A DNA stretch of 6,238 nucleotides from a bacterium (lineage in GTDB: Bacteria > Spirochaetota > UBA4802 > UBA5550), in assembly GCA_024224995.1 (NCBI GenBank), contig JAAENB010000059.1:1-6238 (forward strand). Reading direction: 5' to 3'. The notes beneath the pieces were generated by a model. That model searched no databases. It was given only the letters and a program-made list of their open reading frames with translations, and was not told the origin of the DNA. Positions 1-5,705 of this stretch are shown here, in pieces. A program made the position numbers and the translations under genes. Numbering within the stretch: position 1 is the first letter of the stretch; each line of letters begins with the position of its first letter.

Positions 1-20
1 CAATGCAAAAAAACACTCAT

Positions 21-26
21 AAGGAG
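21..26 (+). promoter_or_regulatory. Ribosome binding site of the VWA lipoprotein gene
   Basis: AAGGAG lies 7 nt before the GTG at 34. It decides the start: the frame is open to the left edge of the window, but this GTG has the ideal spacing and gives a well-formed lipoprotein signal peptide. Confidence 0.75.
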
Positions 27-33
27 ACGGTTA

Positions 34-696
34 GTGAAGACGATTGTAAAAATATTATTAAAAGCAGCTGCCCCGTTCATTATCGTGCTCTTAACCCTCT
101 CCTCATGCGAATTCGTCGAATATCCCTATTATATTGAAGAGAGGCAGGGGTATATCGATGAATTCGCCTTTTCTGTTATTATTGACGGCTCCGGCAGTAT
201 GCTGTCGGTAATGCCGGAGATTCAAACCGCTCTTCATTCCCTTCTTGATTCCATGACCAATGATGACTATATGCAGTTTATCCGCTCCGGTGAAACGCCG
301 GTTCTTCTTAACAGCCATACCAATAATAAAACAGAGCTTACAACTTCGATAGAAGGGCTCACTGCATCCGGTGATCACGAGCGCTATGATCTTGCCATAG
401 ACCTGGCACTGGAAAACTCTATGGAGAATAAATTAAACGTAATCCTGCTTTTTGGCGACGGCTATATTTATTATGGCGACGAACCCTCAAGCGACCAGGT
501 TCTCGCGGATATTTCTAACTCCTCAATCAACGGCAATGGCGTTGTTTTTACCTTTGGAATTTCGGGATATGATACTACCAACCTTACTGAAATCGCCCAG
601 GCCGGCAGAGGGTCATTCTACCCTGTTGACGATCCGTCTCAATTTGGGTCTCTCTATAATGAAATAAAAAAAATATCTCAGAAGGAGTTAAACTAA
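34..696 (+). CDS. Predicted lipoprotein with a von Willebrand factor A (VWA) domain
   Basis: This 220-residue protein starts at GTG. Residues 1-25 form a lipoprotein signal peptide: basic MKTIVK, a hydrophobic stretch, and a lipobox LSSC with the lipidated Cys at 25. The mature protein should therefore be anchored to a membrane on the periplasmic or outer face. A VWA domain fills about residues 44-215. The metal-site motif DGSGS (D51, S53, S55) follows strand FSVII. A later strand ends in LLFGDG (D142), and the C-terminal part has the usual VFTFGI strand and the iA-x-x-G-G-like AQAGRGSFYPV segment. The third metal ligand, usually Thr, is not obvious: the segment SGDHERYDLAI (112-122) appears to have Glu or Arg there, so metal binding may be altered. 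VWA domains generally mediate metal-dependent protein contacts; the partner here is unknown. The beta-barrel gene follows after 22 nt, suggesting a joint envelope function. Domain call is firm, role is not. Confidence 0.85.
   Translation: MKTIVKILLKAAAPFIIVLLTLSSCEFVEYPYYIEERQGYIDEFAFSVIIDGSGSMLSVMPEIQTALHSLLDSMTNDDYMQFIRSGETPVLLNSHTNNKTELTTSIEGLTASGDHERYDLAIDLALENSMENKLNVILLFGDGYIYYGDEPSSDQVLADISNSSINGNGVVFTFGISGYDTTNLTEIAQAGRGSFYPVDDPSQFGSLYNEIKKISQKELN
681..687 (+). promoter_or_regulatory. Strong Shine-Dalgarno aimed at ATG 696, not at the barrel ATG
   Basis: GAAGGAG sits inside the 3' end of the VWA gene, 8 nt before an ATG at 696 that overlaps the VWA stop codon (TAATG). This is a textbook translational coupling arrangement. 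However, ATG 696 is out of frame with the long downstream ORF, whose own ATG at 719 has only a weaker AAAGG (707-711) in front of it. Confidence 0.5.
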
Positions 697-785
697 TGGA
701 AATGGGAAAGGTACAAACATGCAAAAAAATAACTCCAATGCAAGAAACAAAAAATCAAACAAAAAAAATAAAAATATCAGCCTGA
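696..785 (+). other. Overlapping 29-codon ORF, possible leader or frameshifted start of the barrel gene
   Basis: An ORF of 29 codons begins at ATG 696, with the best ribosome binding site in the area, and ends at TGA 783-785. It overlaps the start of the barrel gene in another frame and is rich in Lys, Thr and Gln. At 761-767 it holds a run readable as A AAA AAA in its own frame. A -1 slip there enters the barrel frame exactly before its hydrophobic signal segment. It may be a coupling leader peptide, a programmed frameshift start, the trace of a homopolymer sequencing error, or chance. Confidence 0.25.
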
Positions 786-1588
786 TATTAATCCTTATTG
801 CGTTCATTGTTGTATGCCATATTCCACTTTTGGCGAAACCATTCCAGCTTATTGAATCGGAATCGGCAGTACTTAACCGCAAGGGCGCTTTTGAAACAAA
901 GATCAACTACGCGTACGAGACCGGGCATATCCCCGTAAACCTGCTCGTTTACCGCATCAAATACGGGCTCTTTTCAAGGTTTGAGATTGGTCTTAATGCC
1001 AATGCGGCATATTTCCACAATCAAAAAGATTTCAGGGTCACTGAAGCCGGTATCACCCTTAAAGCGCTTCTCTGGAAATTCAGACCCAGCGGCATGAACC
1101 TCTGCGGGTACTTTCATTATCGCCACGCGAATTGGAAACCGCTCTGGGAACCGGTTATTACTGAAGTAAGCAGAAACGAGAGTGAAACCAGGTGGATGGT
1201 CTCTCCCCATGCCGACGGCGGTATGGATTTCACCGGCGGGTTTCTTTTGCGTCATCCCTTAAAAAAAGTTCATAAACAATTATCGTATATGGCTGGTGTT
1301 TCGTACTCCCGGCTTGAGGGAAGAGACTACGGAGATTTTTATGATAATCAGAAAAACCGCTTTAGCGCTAACCTTTCACCCGAGTTTCATTTCTACAAAG
1401 GACTTATAATGATCGCCCTTGAAAATATTTTTGTATACTGGCACAACAGGGGATCCTATTATTCCGTAGTTCCCCAGATCAGGTTTGAACCCATTGAGTA
1501 CTGGGTAATTGAGATTGGCACGGTTGTCCCTGTGGCCGGCGCTGGGAATTACAGGATCATTGCCGGGTTTAATCACGAATTTTTTTGA
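719..1588 (+). CDS. Predicted outer-membrane beta-barrel protein, family not recognised
   Basis: This 289-residue protein has a very basic, Asn/Lys-rich N-terminus (1-19), a hydrophobic segment (about 20-38) and a plausible signal peptidase site after PLLA (39/40). The remainder is rich in aromatic residues and in short alternating stretches typical of transmembrane beta strands, for example the segments near 77-100, 110-122, 187-198, 217-240 and 247-268. The chain ends in AGFNHEFF, with a terminal Phe and alternating hydrophobics, as in the BAM recognition signal of outer-membrane barrels. The length would suit about 10-14 strands. I see no catalytic motif and cannot assign a transported substrate. 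It follows the VWA lipoprotein gene by 22 nt on the same strand, probably as one transcript. The start is uncertain: ATG 719 is the only ATG in frame near the signal peptide, but the strongest ribosome binding site points to ATG 696 in another frame. Confidence 0.75.
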   Translation: MQKNNSNARNKKSNKKNKNISLILILIAFIVVCHIPLLAKPFQLIESESAVLNRKGAFETKINYAYETGHIPVNLLVYRIKYGLFSRFEIGLNANAAYFHNQKDFRVTEAGITLKALLWKFRPSGMNLCGYFHYRHANWKPLWEPVITEVSRNESETRWMVSPHADGGMDFTGGFLLRHPLKKVHKQLSYMAGVSYSRLEGRDYGDFYDNQKNRFSANLSPEFHFYKGLIMIALENIFVYWHNRGSYYSVVPQIRFEPIEYWVIEIGTVVPVAGAGNYRIIAGFNHEFF

Positions 1589-1601
1589 TTCTCTTAAGAA
1601 A

Positions 1602-1622
1602 GTTCAAAGTTCAAGGTTCGAG
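1602..1622 (+). repeat. Three tandem GTTCRAR heptamers
   Basis: GTTCAAA, GTTCAAG and GTTCGAG follow one another directly, 13 nt after the stop of the barrel gene. Such runs are low-complexity intergenic repeats. Read as protein they give the FKVQGSRF-type string that is a frequent spurious gene call. Confidence 0.7.
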
Positions 1623-1706
1623 GTTTTTTGCCGAAGGGGCGGTTTCAGCGACGTTTTTGTGTAGGGGTCAACACCACAGAGGGGGAATCCCAAATAAACA
1701 CCGTGA

Positions 1707-1726
1707 GGGCACGGCACGCCGTGCCC
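1707..1726. repeat. GC-rich palindrome, copy A
   Basis: GGGCACGGCACGCCGTGCCC has 9-bp arms around a 2-nt centre. It differs by one base from the core of the palindrome at 5664-5683, so the two are copies of one dispersed family. The right arm extends into CCCCTACAC, which is matched in inverse orientation by GTGTAGGGG at 1659-1667. Confidence 0.85.
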
Positions 1727-1808
1727 CTACACGTACCGAATCCCCTCGCAGGGGCCGCACTCCTTCCCGGAATCTCCATAGCCCTGGCCAGAAACCAGCC
1801 AGTAAAGG

Positions 1809-1823
1809 CGTTGCACTGCAACG
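1809..1823. repeat. Short palindrome CGTTGCA-C-TGCAACG
   Basis: Perfect 7-bp arms around a single C, within the repeat mosaic. It lacks a following T-run and is not obviously a terminator. It could be a module of the repeat family or, less likely, an operator. Confidence 0.5.
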
Positions 1824-1992
1824 TCTCTCAGAACCAAACCCTTGACCGGAGCATCTTCGTAAAATAGACCTCGGTGTAACCACAGTTTCTTTTGTATTTT
1901 TTCTCTGTTTCACAGGGGCGAACCCCGATGGAATTGGCTTAATGCGCCTCCCGGAATTATTTCAAATTTGTTATTGACCAGGGAAAGGTTAC

Positions 1993-1998
1993 AAGGAG
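1993..1998 (+). promoter_or_regulatory. Shine-Dalgarno of mqnD with ambiguous start choice
   Basis: AAGGAG is only 1 nt before ATG 2000, too close to serve it, and 13 nt before ATG 2012, at the long end of the usable range. Family residue numbering favours 2012. Confidence 0.5.
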
Positions 1999-2011
1999 TA
2001 TGTTGAGTATT

Positions 2012-2809
2012 ATGAAGATAGGGTTGGGGTTTTCGTCGTGTCCGAATGATACGTTTATTTTTCACGCAATGCTGCATGGGTGTGTTAATACCGGGAAGTA
2101 CGCTTTTGAGCCGTTTATTTCCGATGTTGAGGAGTTGAATTCCATAGCATTAAAAGGGGGACGGGAGGTAACGAAGCTTTCGTTTCATGCGTGGCTCCTG
2201 TTAAAAGACCGGTACCGGCTGCTCAATTCAGGCGCGGCACTGGGATACGGGTGCGGGCCCCTGGTTATTGCGCGGGAAAATATTGAGCTGTCCCGTGATA
2301 CAAAAATAGCGATTCCGGGAGAATATACAACAGCTTATATGCTTCTTAAATTATGGAAACCGGGGCTGGAAAATGTTGCGGCAACACGTTTCGACAATAT
2401 CCTGGAAGGGGTCCGTTCGGGAGAATTCGATGCCGGAGTAATAATCCATGAAGGACGATTTGTTTATCCTGAGTATAATTTAACCCGAATTGTGGACCTG
2501 GGTGAATGGTGGGAACAGGAGACCGGGCTTCCTATTCCCCTGGGCTGTATTGCTGCCAGGAGTGATCTTCACGAGGATACCATACAATCAATCAATTCCA
2601 TACTCCGGTCCTCTGTGGAATATGCGCTGGCAAACAGGCAGGTATCGGAAGAATATGTCCGGTCATGGGCTGTGGAAATGGATAAAGATGTTATTCAGAG
2701 TCATATCGACCTGTATGTTAATGATTTTACTGTTGACCTTGGAACAAAGGGGAGAGAAGCGGTTTCGGCGCTCGAAGAGATGGCTCGTTCCAGGGGAATA
2801 ATCAGGTGA
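2012..2809 (+). CDS. mqnD: 1,4-dihydroxy-6-naphthoate synthase (menaquinone via futalosine)
   Basis: MqnD converts cyclic dehypoxanthinyl futalosine to 1,4-dihydroxy-6-naphthoate in the cytoplasm, a late step before prenylation in the futalosine route to menaquinone. The protein has the two-lobed, periplasmic-binding-like fold of its family. Recognisable motifs, numbered from ATG 2012, are GFSSCPNDTFIF (6-17), KLSFHAW (55-61), PGEYTTAY (102-109), IIHEGR (144-149) and GEWWEQETGLPIPLG (164-178). As I recall the Thermus thermophilus enzyme, Ser57, Thr107 and the catalytic His145 line its site. Here they fall at S57, T107 and H146 only if translation starts at 2012, which is why I prefer it to ATG 2000 (269 instead of 265 residues). 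The usual SPCPND motif reads SSCPND, a minor change. The gene is followed after 11 nt by the futalosine hydrolase gene. Identity is near certain; the exact start is less so. Confidence 0.93.
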   Translation: MKIGLGFSSCPNDTFIFHAMLHGCVNTGKYAFEPFISDVEELNSIALKGGREVTKLSFHAWLLLKDRYRLLNSGAALGYGCGPLVIARENIELSRDTKIAIPGEYTTAYMLLKLWKPGLENVAATRFDNILEGVRSGEFDAGVIIHEGRFVYPEYNLTRIVDLGEWWEQETGLPIPLGCIAARSDLHEDTIQSINSILRSSVEYALANRQVSEEYVRSWAVEMDKDVIQSHIDLYVNDFTVDLGTKGREAVSALEEMARSRGIIR

Positions 2810-2820
2810 GGAAATAGAAT

Positions 2821-3507
2821 ATGGCTGCGGAGATATCAGACAATATGTCATTTAACGGACCCGGTAAAACAGGTATCCTCATGGCAACATACCTGGAAGC
2901 TGCTCCCTTTGTTTCCGGGCTCTCCCTAACGCGGATCGAAGAAAAACCTTTTCCCGTTTATGAAGGCTCCGGTGAGTACCTGATCCTTTCAGGCATCGGC
3001 AAGGCCAATGCCGCTATGGCTGCGTCCTATCTTATTTATAAACACAATACCCGGGTTGTGGTTAACATCGGTGCGGCCGGCAGCACCGGCTCTGCAGCGT
3101 ATGAGGTTGGTGATATTTTGCATATCAACAGGGTTGTGGAGTACGACAGGCCGCAGCTTATTAGAAAGGGTGAACGCGTACTTGTTCCCGATCTTATTAA
3201 TGATTTTATCAATCAGCCCGATAGTTGCAGCCCCGGGGCTTCGCTCGCGACTCAGGATATACCGGTCCTGAACGAAGCTTTTAGAAAAGAGGTGAGTAAA
3301 AGCGCTGAATTAGTGGATATGGAAGGAGCATCCTTTGTACAGGCATGCCGCCTTTTTTCCGCAAAAGCATATCTATTCAAAATAGTCACCGACACACCCG
3401 GCCACGACAAAGACGCCGATATAATAGAAAATATCAAACTCACCAGGGATAAATTATACCGTTTTTACGCTGAAAATGTACAGGAAAAATTAACCCCGCC
3501 AGAGTGA
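2821..3507 (+). CDS. mqnB: Futalosine hydrolase, MTA/SAH nucleosidase-like
   Basis: MqnB removes hypoxanthine from futalosine to give dehypoxanthinyl futalosine, upstream of MqnC and MqnD. The 228-residue protein belongs to the purine nucleoside phosphorylase/MTA nucleosidase superfamily: the N-terminal strand GILMATYLEA contains E26 (counterpart of the MTA nucleosidase acidic residue near position 12), GIGKANAA (58-65) and NIGAAGS (82-88) form the glycine-rich core, VDMEGA places E168 at the ribose, and IVTD places D191 at the purine N7. The Ser of the usual SD motif is Thr here. The sequence alone cannot fully separate MqnB from MTA/SAH nucleosidase, which some organisms use on aminofutalosine; adjacency to mqnD decides it. 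The start has GAGGA (2808-2812) 8 nt upstream, overlapping the mqnD stop, so the pair is probably co-translated. A terminator overlaps its stop codon. Confidence 0.85.
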   Translation: MAAEISDNMSFNGPGKTGILMATYLEAAPFVSGLSLTRIEEKPFPVYEGSGEYLILSGIGKANAAMAASYLIYKHNTRVVVNIGAAGSTGSAAYEVGDILHINRVVEYDRPQLIRKGERVLVPDLINDFINQPDSCSPGASLATQDIPVLNEAFRKEVSKSAELVDMEGASFVQACRLFSAKAYLFKIVTDTPGHDKDADIIENIKLTRDKLYRFYAENVQEKLTPPE

Positions 3508-3530
3508 GCCGCCGCTCACTTTTATTTGTT
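3503..3530 (+). terminator. Intrinsic terminator of the mqnD-mqnB operon
   Basis: AGTGAGC-CGCC-GCTCACT forms a 7-bp stem with a 4-nt loop, extendable by a G-T and an A-T pair, and is followed by the T-rich tract TTTTATTTGTT. The stop codon of mqnB (TGA 3505-3507) lies inside the left arm. Confidence 0.85.
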
Positions 3531-3588
3531 AATCTCCGAATTAATACTTGCATTTGAAATTAAACAATATCACAATGTCACCCAATTT

Positions 3589-3594
3589 TATAAT
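3589..3594 (+). promoter_or_regulatory. Possible -10 box of the transketolase promoter
   Basis: A perfect TATAAT lies 78 nt before the tkt ATG, within an AT-rich stretch after the mqnB terminator. No good -35 hexamer is found 16-18 nt upstream. An alternative weak pair is TTGCAT (3548-3553) with CACAAT (3571-3576) at 17-nt spacing. Confidence 0.35.
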
Positions 3595-3623
3595 CTTAAT
3601 GAAAATGATTTTTCTCATAACGT

Positions 3624-3637
3624 GGGGTTTTAACCCC
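3624..3637. repeat. GGGGTT-TT-AACCCC hairpin in the tkt leader
   Basis: A 6-bp-arm inverted repeat sits 35 nt before the tkt start. It resembles the CGGGGTT-GA-AACCCCG hairpin at 6169-6184 and may be a relic of the same repeat family. As part of the leader it could also fold in the mRNA, but no riboswitch class is recognised. Confidence 0.5.
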
Positions 3638-3672
3638 TCGCTTTGAATAAATAAGGGAGTTAAACAGGGATT

Positions 3673-5655
3673 ATGGCTGTAACAAATGAAGATCTTCAAT
3701 TAATATCAAAAACAATAAAAACATTATCAATGGACGCTATTCAAAAGGCGAATTCAGGACACCCGGGCATGCCAATGGGCTGTTCCGATATTGCCGCAGT
3801 CTTATGGGCAAAAATTCTAAAGCATAATCCCGATGATCCGGCCTGGATTAACAGGGACCGTTTTGTACTTTCAGCAGGGCATGGTTCCATGCTCTTATAT
3901 TCAATGCTGCACTTAAGCGGTTATAATTTAACTATTGATGATATAAAAAACTTTCGCCAGGTAGGAAGTAAAACTCCCGGTCATCCCGAATTCGGTCATA
4001 CCGAAGGGGTGGAAACAACAACCGGTCCCCTGGGACAGGGTTTTGCCAATGGGATCGGCATGTCCCTGGCCAGTTCAATGCTGGGAGCTGATTTTAATAT
4101 TGGCGACAATACCATAATTGATCATTATATTTATGCCATAGCCGGAGACGGCTGCATCATGGAAGGAATTACTGCTGAAGCAGCGTCAATTGCCGGGCAT
4201 ATAGGACTGGGAAATCTTATTTATATCTATGACTCAAACGATATCTCAATCGAAGGAGATACCAACCTTACCTATTCCGATGATGTTAATAAGAGGTTTG
4301 AGGCATGCAACTGGCATGTACAGCAAATAGACGGTCATAACTTTGATGAGATCGAAGAGGCAATTCTCATAGCCCGGAAAGAAAAGAGCAAACCATCCAT
4401 AATTATAGCTAAAACAAAGATCGCAAAAGGAAGTGTAAATAAAGAGGGAAGTGAATCCAGCCACGGAGCTCCTCTTGGCGCGGATGAAATAAAGGCCACT
4501 AAAAAAAATATCGGCTGGGATGAAGATGCAAGTTTTTTCGTACCTCAAAAAGTGTATGACGTATTTGAGGAGAGAAAAAAAGAGCTCGCTGTAGTATATA
4601 CTGATTGGAAAGAGAAGTTCGAGAAGGCACTGCAGGGTGATGTAAGAGCTAAATGGGACAGCTTCTTTGCCGCTCCCGATATAAATTCCATACGGGCAAA
4701 ACTGCCTTCATATGAAAATAAAGCCGCAACCAGAAGTGCCGGGGGCAAGGCACTGGAAGTGCTCTATCAAGAGGTTCCCGGGCTGCTTGGAGGCTCTGCC
4801 GACCTGGGACCCAGCAACAAGTCTTTTGTAAAAGGATACAGCGAAAGCGGAAAAAATGCCATTGGAAGAAATATCCATTTTGGCGTACGGGAACACGCAA
4901 TGGGCGCTATTCAGAATGGAATAGCTTATTACGGCGGCTTTATACCATTTACGGCAACTTTCCTGGTCTTTATGGACTATATGCGTCCGGCTGTTCGCCT
5001 GGCCGCGCTTTCAAAGCTCCAGTCCATATATATGTATACTCATGATTCTTTTTTTGTAGGAGAAGACGGACCAACTCATCAGCCCATAGAACACCTTGCT
5101 GTTGCCCGGGCCATACCGGGGTTAAACGTGATTCGGCCCGCCGATGGAGAAGAGACCAATGAAGCATGGCTTGTTGCGCTGGCGCGGAATGACGGCCCAA
5201 CAATGCTGTCATTGAGCAGGCAGGATCTCCCCTGTCTTGAGCGCGCTGCCGGTTCTGAGGCAAGTAACCTTTCAAAGGGAGCCTATATTATTCATGATAC
5301 CGACGGAACCCCGGATATTCTTATTCTGGCTTCGGGTTCGGAAGTTCATATTTCAATTGATGCCGCAAAAGAACTTCAAGGAAAAGGAATTAAAGCGCGA
5401 GTTGTTTCTTTCCCATGCTGGGAGCTTTTCGACAACCAGGATGACGCGTATAAGCAAAAAATAATTCCCGCCAATATCCCGGCAGCTGCTGTGGAAGCAG
5501 GGCTTAAAATGGGATGGGAGCGCTATGCCGGCAAAGATGGCCTGTATATAACTATTGATCATTTTGGCGCTTCAGGACCGGGGAATGAGCTGGCAGAGAA
5601 ATTTGGATTTACCGCGAAAAATATTGTCGCGAAAGTAGAAGAACATTTGAAATAA
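3673..5655 (+). CDS. tkt: Transketolase
   Basis: Transketolase is the thiamine-diphosphate and divalent-metal enzyme that transfers two-carbon ketol units between sugar phosphates in the non-oxidative pentose phosphate pathway. The 660-residue length is standard and all three domains are present. The N-terminal ThDP-binding domain (about 1-320) has SGHPGMPMG (H30), SAGHG (H70), TPGHPE (H104), the cofactor motif from GDG (158-160) to YDSND (186-190), and SSHGAP (H264). The pyrimidine-binding domain (about 345-530) has FGVREHAMG with the catalytic Glu at 407, then THDS (H457), GEDGPTHQP (D465, H469) and LSRQDLP (R516). The C-terminal domain covers about 535-660. No key residue is missing. ATG 3673 is the first start after an in-frame stop at 3661-3663. 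Its ribosome binding site is weak: AAGGGAG lies 13 nt upstream and AGGGA only 2 nt. The gene stands alone, with its own likely promoter and no pathway partners in view. Confidence 0.97.
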   Translation: MAVTNEDLQLISKTIKTLSMDAIQKANSGHPGMPMGCSDIAAVLWAKILKHNPDDPAWINRDRFVLSAGHGSMLLYSMLHLSGYNLTIDDIKNFRQVGSKTPGHPEFGHTEGVETTTGPLGQGFANGIGMSLASSMLGADFNIGDNTIIDHYIYAIAGDGCIMEGITAEAASIAGHIGLGNLIYIYDSNDISIEGDTNLTYSDDVNKRFEACNWHVQQIDGHNFDEIEEAILIARKEKSKPSIIIAKTKIAKGSVNKEGSESSHGAPLGADEIKATKKNIGWDEDASFFVPQKVYDVFEERKKELAVVYTDWKEKFEKALQGDVRAKWDSFFAAPDINSIRAKLPSYENKAATRSAGGKALEVLYQEVPGLLGGSADLGPSNKSFVKGYSESGKNAIGRNIHFGVREHAMGAIQNGIAYYGGFIPFTATFLVFMDYMRPAVRLAALSKLQSIYMYTHDSFFVGEDGPTHQPIEHLAVARAIPGLNVIRPADGEETNEAWLVALARNDGPTMLSLSRQDLPCLERAAGSEASNLSKGAYIIHDTDGTPDILILASGSEVHISIDAAKELQGKGIKARVVSFPCWELFDNQDDAYKQKIIPANIPAAAVEAGLKMGWERYAGKDGLYITIDHFGASGPGNELAEKFGFTAKNIVAKVEEHLK

Positions 5656-5691
5656 CATTGTACGGGCACGGCGCGCCGTGCCCGTACAATG
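5656..5691. repeat. 36-bp perfect palindrome after tkt, copy B
   Basis: The palindrome is centred between 5673 and 5674, with 18-bp arms starting CATTGTAC and the core GGGCACGGCGCGCCGTGCCC at 5664-5683. It begins on the base after the tkt stop codon and fills most of the 50-nt gap to the convergent gene. There is no T-run on either side, so it is not a classical intrinsic terminator, though it may block RNA polymerase or protect 3' ends. The core matches the copy at 1707-1726 in 19 of 20 bases. Confidence 0.95.
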
Positions 5692-5704
5692 ATCCCCGTA
5701 CAAT
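5681..5704 (+). repeat. Direct repeat CCCGTACAAT, two copies
   Basis: The right end of the palindrome, CCCGTACAAT (5681-5690), recurs at 5695-5704 after 4 nt, just before the end of the minus-strand gene. It may be a half-copy left by partial duplication or imprecise excision of the palindromic element. Confidence 0.7.
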
Positions 5705-5705
5705 A

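Larger units (their letters stand above)
1589..1999. repeat. Gene-free 410-bp gap, a mosaic of short palindromic modules
   Basis: No credible gene is present. Open frames exist on both strands, but their translations are Arg/Pro/Ser-rich low-complexity strings spanning the repeats. From left to right the gap holds: heptamers (1602-1622); GTGTAGGGG at 1659-1667, inverted as CCCCTACAC at 1724-1732; a GC-rich palindrome (1707-1726); CCCCT-CGC-AGGGG (1742-1754); CGTTGCA-C-TGCAACG (1809-1823); and CTCTGTTTCAC followed by GGGG-CGAA-CCCC (1903-1926). About 70 nt of more ordinary sequence then leads to mqnD. This composition suggests accumulated REP- or MITE-like elements rather than a single element. 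No clear terminator for the barrel gene and no convincing promoter for mqnD were seen, although a promoter is expected here. Confidence 0.7.

Noticed and set aside
1..22. Possible last codons of an upstream gene ending in TAA at 20-22
   Set aside because: Only six codons are visible, so no protein or frame can be supported, although a TAA overlapping the next ribosome binding site would fit an operon.
1..730. Similarity between ATGCAAAAAAA at the window start and at the barrel ATG
   Set aside because: The shared stretch is short and mostly an A-run; it is explained by Lys- and Asn-rich AT-biased coding or chance.
1585..1913. Open frames on both strands in the gap after the barrel gene
   Set aside because: They run across tandem and palindromic repeats, are rich in Arg, Pro and Ser, show no domain or good ribosome binding site, and overlap one another. 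They look like repeat artefacts.
1602..1930. CRISPR array
   Set aside because: The repeated units are short, different from one another and not evenly spaced by unique spacers.
1934..2000. Promoter for mqnD, for example TTGGCT (1934) or TTGACC (1974)
   Set aside because: No acceptable -10 hexamer occurs at the proper spacing from either candidate.
5656..5691. Palindrome after tkt as an intrinsic terminator
   Set aside because: The stem is strong but no T-run follows on either strand, so I list it as a repeat rather than a terminator.
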